Origin: Sphacelaria rigidula
Taxonomy: Eukaryota; Phaeophyceae; Sphacelariales
Assembly: GCA_964200075.2 (NCBI GenBank)
Contig: CAXNAA020000392.1
Coordinates: 1-21,713, forward strand
Length of the DNA stretch: 21,713 nucleotides
Reading direction: 5' to 3'
Shown here: positions 16,861-21,713 of the stretch, piece by piece
Position numbering within the stretch: position 1 is the first letter of the stretch
How the letters are laid out: each line of letters begins with the position of its first letter
Translations under genes and position numbers: made by a program
Notes under the pieces: generated by a model
What the model saw: only the letters and a program-made list of their open reading frames with translations
Databases searched by the model: none
Told to the model about the DNA's origin: nothing

Positions 16861-19800
16861 TGATGGCTCGATGTAAGCTTCATGACATCCCACAAGGAAG
16901 AGTGCTACGCAGGACAGATTGCCTGCCCAGACACAGCAAGCTAGAGTTCGGCTTACACACTATCTTATGCCGAAATTGAAAGAGTATGGTATTTGACATA
17001 GCAAGGTGATGCATCGCCGAAGTTTGGGTGTTCTCCAGTTTCCATCGTCTATGTTTGCGACGTGTTATACACCCCATCCTACTTTCGCCGCAACCGAACG
17101 CCCCATTTTCGTCGTGGCACAACAGTTGTACAACAGGGCAACTATACTGACCGTGCGGTAGCTCATGGAGTGGAACTATGCTGCAAATGTGAGTACGATC
17201 TCTGTGCCTGGCATAAAAATTCAGAAAACAGCGTAGATGCGACCGCGGTCAGTGCTTCTAGTCGGGTTACGCCGTCAATCTGTTGTTGATACAACGCGTG
17301 GAGAGAGAGTGCCCTGCTGTGGCTCCCGTATCTTGACTATTCATGACGTGGGAACATGCGCCCAGATCAAGCAGCGTTATTCCTTTTCAATAATATCGAG
17401 GCGGTGTTTTTGGAGAATTGGCGCCCCAACACAGCACACCTGGCGTCTGATGAAGCTGAAAGTTGATGTGTGTGTGTGGATTGAGGCCAAAACTCTGTGT
17501 CGGCGCGGCAGTTGCGGCGACCCAATGCGTTTGAAGCGCAGCGTGACCTGAAACAAAGATTTTGCACGATGCTGAATCTGTTCCGAAAGGTAGAACACTT
17601 TCTCATGACAGTTCTAGAGGGCAATGATATCAAACCCGTGCGGAGCGAGGGGCATATCTTCCCAGCCTTGTTGTTTACATCGGCCCCCTGTCGGTCGATG
17701 CTGGCACCAACACGAGAAATGCTCATCAGTGAAGGTTCTCTATATGTTGGAGGTTGATGCCGTTGGGGTTTAGGCGCCGTGTCGAGTAAGACGGGGCCGC
17801 GCAGAGTAGCGAAAGAGGCGAGTGTGTTCAGCCGAGGAGCACTGCGAACCTGCGCCGGCAGCGGGCAACGTCTCTTATCCTACAGTGCCAGGCTTACCTG
17901 TGTCATCATTACGGCGGCGCGAGAATGATACGGGAGGTAGTTATAGTTTTCTTCTACCATAATCAACCGGATCCTCTGCCACATCATGGTTCCACGTGAA
18001 GATATGACCTTTCCCTGACAGGCACGCCATCAGCGTTTTGCAGACTTCACGCCATTTTCATCTGCTTTTAATATGCAATTTCCGCCAGTTAGACAACAAC
18101 CTGTCGCGACAGGTGTACTGCATACAGTATCGCACACCGTTTGTATCACGACCACATTTTCCATTCTGTATGCAGTACACCTGTTCCGAGCAAATGCCAG
18201 GGGGGGCACACTGCGGAATGCCGCGGGGATAAACAGGAAGCGTGGGCAGTGAGAAATTATCTGGCGGCAGTAATGCCCACCCGTACTGCTGGTGCAATCC
18301 CTGCAGCACCCTGGAGCGTGTCTTCCGCGATTAAGGTGGTTGTGACCGACATCTATCGCATTGACGTTGCGTCAGATGTTGAAGCCCGTGGCGGCATCAT
18401 GTACGGTGACAGTACTGTGCAGTGTAATAGACTGTTACAGGAAATTTTAAGCAAAGACGGCGCACGAGTCTTTTCGCCGTTCATTCCGGCGGCGGGGGGC
18501 TACGGGGAACTTTAATACCCTCGGCGCCATGTGATGGGAAAAAGTACAGTCGAGGTACAGGTGGCATTTTCGTGGGGACTTCGGCAACGCTTCGCATCGC
18601 AGCATAAATACACTACGGTAGGGGTTCACATCTTTTGTTTCTGAGGTTAAAACTGTCAGGACCCCTTTATCTTATCCAAAACACGACTAATGAAATATGT
18701 GAGATTATGCCAGGATTACTTCCCAATGTGCTAGGAATATCCCGCATGAATTTGCAACCGGGGATGCCCTGACCCATATCCTTCTGCATGTACAATCGGT
18801 CAAAGCCCCTGAACCAGACAAGATTTTGCGTAACAAGTGCACCCCTACCGTGGCATTGCTCCCGGAGGAAACGTTGGCGTCTCGCATTTTCATGACCCCC
18901 CAATGGTTGGGACCCAATATTTGTGGCAATCAACATGTTGATGGGTCTTTGTATAGTCGCGGGGATGTGGATTGTTGGTAAAGCGCGGTCCATGTGCCCA
19001 AATTGTTATTGTAGTTGTTGCTTTTGTTGTCTTCACAGTTTAAACCGCACCGACATCAGGAGATTGCTCTGTACCGGACATATCACGCGGACGCTTCCCG
19101 TGGTGAAAGACAAAGAAACCAAACATGGGGGGAAATTGTTTTTAATGAATAATCGTGTAATGAATAAAACAAAGAAAAAATCACAGATGCGATACAAAAT
19201 CAGAAAAAAGAGTGGAATAAAATTGGTAACAATACAACGAGAATAGGAAGGAGGAAAAAAGACAGCGGATTGTCGGTGCGCACGCCATCGTTTGGCGGTC
19301 GCGAGCCGTGCACGCCGCGTAAGCATACATATCACGGAGCGCAACAGAGGTTTTGCATGCCCCGCCATCCCTCGCGCTCGTCTCCCCACCACTGCGTGCC
19401 GTGAAACCCTGCAGCCCTAACTCTCAATGCATCGCACCGCTCGATGAGTGATACAACCTGGAATGAGTGTTACCGTACAGCATCGCGCCAACAATACTGA
19501 CGACGCCCCTGCACGGCGGCGCCATTACGCTAAATGCAAACCCTCGCCTCTACCCGCCTACGCACCCACACAAATGTCTCTCCTTCACCGGCCCCGTCCC
19601 TACGGCCGCACTTCCTGCCGTCAACGGTCACGTCCTGCCATCCTGTGGCGCCCTTCGTCCCATGGACAACCAGTAAAGCGTCAGACCTGCCCGACGTGAA
19701 TACCTGCGCCACTCCCAGTAACAAGAGCGCACGACAGTGGTGTGGCATTTTCAATCCGGTGATATTTCAGCATCAAGTTGCTGTATATCACTCGCAGTGT

Positions 19801-20369
19801 TCACTACTGTCGGGAGCGTTTGTAAATACTCTCATCTGCGGCGATTGTCCATGACTTGCGCGCGCGCCTCCTGTCGTCGCCGTGCAGTTTTCCAAAGTCG
19901 TGTTCTGTGGGGTACGATTTTCTGTATACCCGAGACATTTGCCCGGGTATGTACTACCTTTCAGTTTTTTTCTTTTCTGACACTATCATTTGTACGTCTT
20001 CGTCTATTATATCGCTCTCTTTTAATATCTTGCTGTTTGTAACGGTTTTCAGGGGCAGTGTTGACTTCCGTTGTGTCTTGGACGCGTCCATCACGCCACC
20101 ACCGCCGAATCCCTGGGGGGTCAGTTCAAGTGCGTCAATGACCTCAACCAAGCAATCATTTACCGTACCCAACAAATTCGCACTGGTACCCGACAGTTCT
20201 GAAAATCCTGTACGGTTTCATAGCCTCATCCCACAATTGCAACAGTTCTGTAAGCGTCCCGCACCGTTACGAGGGGATTGGGTACGCTGTTGATAACATA
20301 CCCGGCTGCGGGTACGGTCTGCCGTGAGGTCTCCATGTCCGTGGCACCACAAACTCATTCCGCATGGCA
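16861..20369 (+). other. Right flank with unassigned open stretches
   Basis: No gene recognised. Several plus-strand frames are open for 80-125 codons, notably 17483-17757, 18141-18515, 18711-18981 (about 90 codons, ending at a possible donor TTG|GTAAAG) and 19534-19854. Some join in phase, for example GG|GTATGT near 19947 with TTTTCAG|G at 20052. Such frames and coincidences are expected often by chance, so I cannot say whether this is a multi-exon gene, a decayed one, or neither. The hairpin at 18109-18184 lies here. Confidence 0.25.
18109..18184. repeat. Perfect 19-bp inverted repeat (hairpin or short foldback element)
   Basis: ACAGGTGTACTGCATACAG (18109-18127) and its exact reverse complement (18166-18184) flank a 38-base loop. 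The left arm begins inside another palindrome (CCTGTCGCGACAGG). The transcript could fold into a stable stem; alternatively it is a tiny foldback element. Confidence 0.85.
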
Positions 20370-20830
20370 GCGGCACCTGTTTCCGCCTTTTGGGAGTATG
20401 CACGTCGGGCTGCACAGCACGCGGTTTTTCTGTAGAGGTAGGTGGCGTCGGCCGTTGCCCCCCCAACAGGGATCCCGAAAGCATATCCCCGCTACTCCCT
20501 CCTCGCGCGGCAGACTGTCGGCGACTGCGTCGGCGGATGCCGCAGGCCAACGACGGTGGGCGCTCGCCGGCGATCGGTGTGCCGTCGCTGGCGATACCTG
20601 GCGATGGTTCATCGCCGGAAGTGGCATCACGATTAGACCGCACCGCGTCCATCCTCTCTTCCGCCGCCATACAGCCGGGTGCACAGGGAGAGCGTACCGC
20701 TCCTGCTACTGGAACTGGCGGCCCCTCTTCGCCGACGCGCACTGTTGCTCCGCTCCAATCCTTCCCACCTGCACTCCATGGTGTACACACGGTGGGAGCA
20801 GGAGCAGCATAGGTAACACCCGGCGCGGGG
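20370..20830. other. GC-rich, CpG-dense patch open in several frames
   Basis: Clearly more GC- and CpG-rich than its surroundings. Long frames overlap here on both strands: 20278-20904 and 20324-20812 on plus, 20898-20218 on minus. All are Pro/Ser/Arg/Gly-rich, with no domain recognised. High GC alone lengthens open frames, so I do not pick one. It may be a CpG-island-like regulatory region or a low-complexity coding exon. Confidence 0.35.
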
Positions 20831-21256
20831 GGTGGATCGTGATCGTCGCATCGACGGTATGTCAAACATGCAGGCAGAAGTCGCCCCCCGTCAACCAACC
20901 CTAACAGTCATTTATTATCATGGGTCGCAGCAATAACTGCGGCATATTCGGCACAAGACCGTCCGTACAATAGGCCCTACGAAAGATACCCAGTTGCACT
21001 TCTTTCTACTGCAAGGAACTCGTCATGCGTGGTACAGACCGTAGACGGAACCTACCGCACGGGCGACATTTACAGCCGCGCGGGAAACTGGTAAGCACAT
21101 GACTGCCATGTGCTGCATGCTGCACTCATACTATAGTTCAGTAATCTATGGTGGCTTCCTTCGCCTACAGGTAGCTATTGAGAACTACCATACGCCACAC
21201 AATTTCGGGTGGGTACAAGCAACATTTCGGCGCACTGAACGATTTTTTGTTCTCAG

Positions 21257-21574
21257 ATTACGAAGATTCCACCACACCATTATTCCCTCTCGGATACCCA
21301 AGATTCATTGTTTTTTTTCCATAAGACCAAGACATCGGTTATCGGAATCTTATTGTTGGGGCGCATGGTGCTCCGCCATCACAAGCAGTCGATTGACGAA
21401 CACAGCATGCTTGCACGAATCGGAGCGGATGCTAACGTTGCATGTTGCCGGATGTCGTGCACAATGCAAACGTCCATCGTGATTCTCAATGATGGCTTCA
21501 ATCAAACCCAGGTTCTACTTACACCCAAATTGTTCCCGGCCATCACACCCGTTCACGTAACAACGGTGGAATAA
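21257..21574 (+). CDS. Possible terminal exon of an unrecognised gene
   Basis: An open frame of 105 codons plus a TAA stop, starting just after a good acceptor (gattttttgttctcag). It contains TSVIGILLLGRMVL, then DEHSMLARIGADANVA, and ends HVTTVE. An upstream stretch (21171-21212, VAIENYHTPHNFGW) could join it in phase over a 44-base intron, which is much shorter than the introns seen elsewhere in the window. No family recognised. Confidence 0.25.
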   Translation: MTKIPPHHYSLSDTQDSLFFFHKTKTSVIGILLLGRMVLRHHKQSIDEHSMLARIGADANVACCRMSCTMQTSIVILNDGFNQTQVLLTPKLFPAITPVHVTTVE

Positions 21575-21644
21575 ATGAAGGAAGGTGACTGGCGGATTTT
21601 AGAAAGTATAACCTCCTACAAATTCGACCCGCCTTGTCACAGCG

Positions 21645-21670
21645 GTTATTATTTATTATTATTATTATTT
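21645..21670. repeat. (ATT) trinucleotide microsatellite
   Basis: TTATTATTTATTATT and ATTATTATT run near the right edge. Otherwise 21575-21713 holds nothing recognised. Confidence 0.85.
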
Positions 21671-21713
21671 CCGCACATTAGTCCGATCTCGCGAACCCGT
21701 GGTCACAGACGTA

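Noticed and set aside
16861-19250. Decayed viral or retroelement coding region with frameshifts
   Set aside because: Short open pieces can be chained in changing frames, but no polymerase, integrase, protease or capsid motif was recognisable, and such chains arise by chance when three frames are free.
20218-20898. 226-codon minus-strand frame as a gene
   Set aside because: It competes with two long plus-strand frames in the same GC-rich patch, where stops are rare; nothing favours it.

Overview
The window looks like nuclear DNA of a photosynthetic eukaryote with a complex (secondary) plastid. A stramenopile alga is the best guess, and the roughly 0.6-1.2 kb introns would suit a brown-alga-like genome. 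Three things point this way: genes broken by GT-AG introns, abundant minisatellites and inverted-repeat elements, and a protein N-terminus with a signal peptide cleaved before Phe (AHA|FIF) plus a Ser/Thr/Arg-rich transit-like stretch, the usual bipartite plastid leader of such algae. No bacterial operon layout, rRNA or CRISPR was seen.

The main result is a seven-exon minus-strand gene running from 16714 down to 2744. Joining exons 16714-16211, 8221-8097, 7473-7410, 6821-6654, 5446-5348, 4182-4081 and 2920-2744 gives one open frame of 412 codons, with phases agreeing at every junction. The second half is a row of helical repeats with a Pro-x-hydrophobic-hydrophobic signature every 33-37 residues (P168, P201, P234, P268, P305, P341, P375). 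The pattern fits an mTERF-like family. I infer a plastid nucleic-acid-binding protein, probably in organelle gene expression. Its first intron is about 8 kb and holds most of the repeats: a 2.6 kb element with inverted ends (8364-10934), three blocks of a degenerate GGTACC-rich minisatellite, a SINE-like element with a tRNA-like promoter, and smaller tandem repeats. Introns 4 and 6 carry a 162-bp MITE-like element and a 42-bp minisatellite.

Left of this gene, on the same strand, is a long open frame (1955-885) for an unrecognised protein with a hydrophobic segment and a basic, repeat-containing tail. The first 86 bases are almost pure G. The right flank (16715-21713) holds no gene I can assign. 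It has several open stretches and possible exons on the plus strand, a GC-rich patch open in several frames, a perfect 19-bp hairpin and a terminal ATT microsatellite.

The plus-strand reading frames inside the introns of the large gene are no longer than chance and overlapping gene shadows can produce, so most are listed as rejected.
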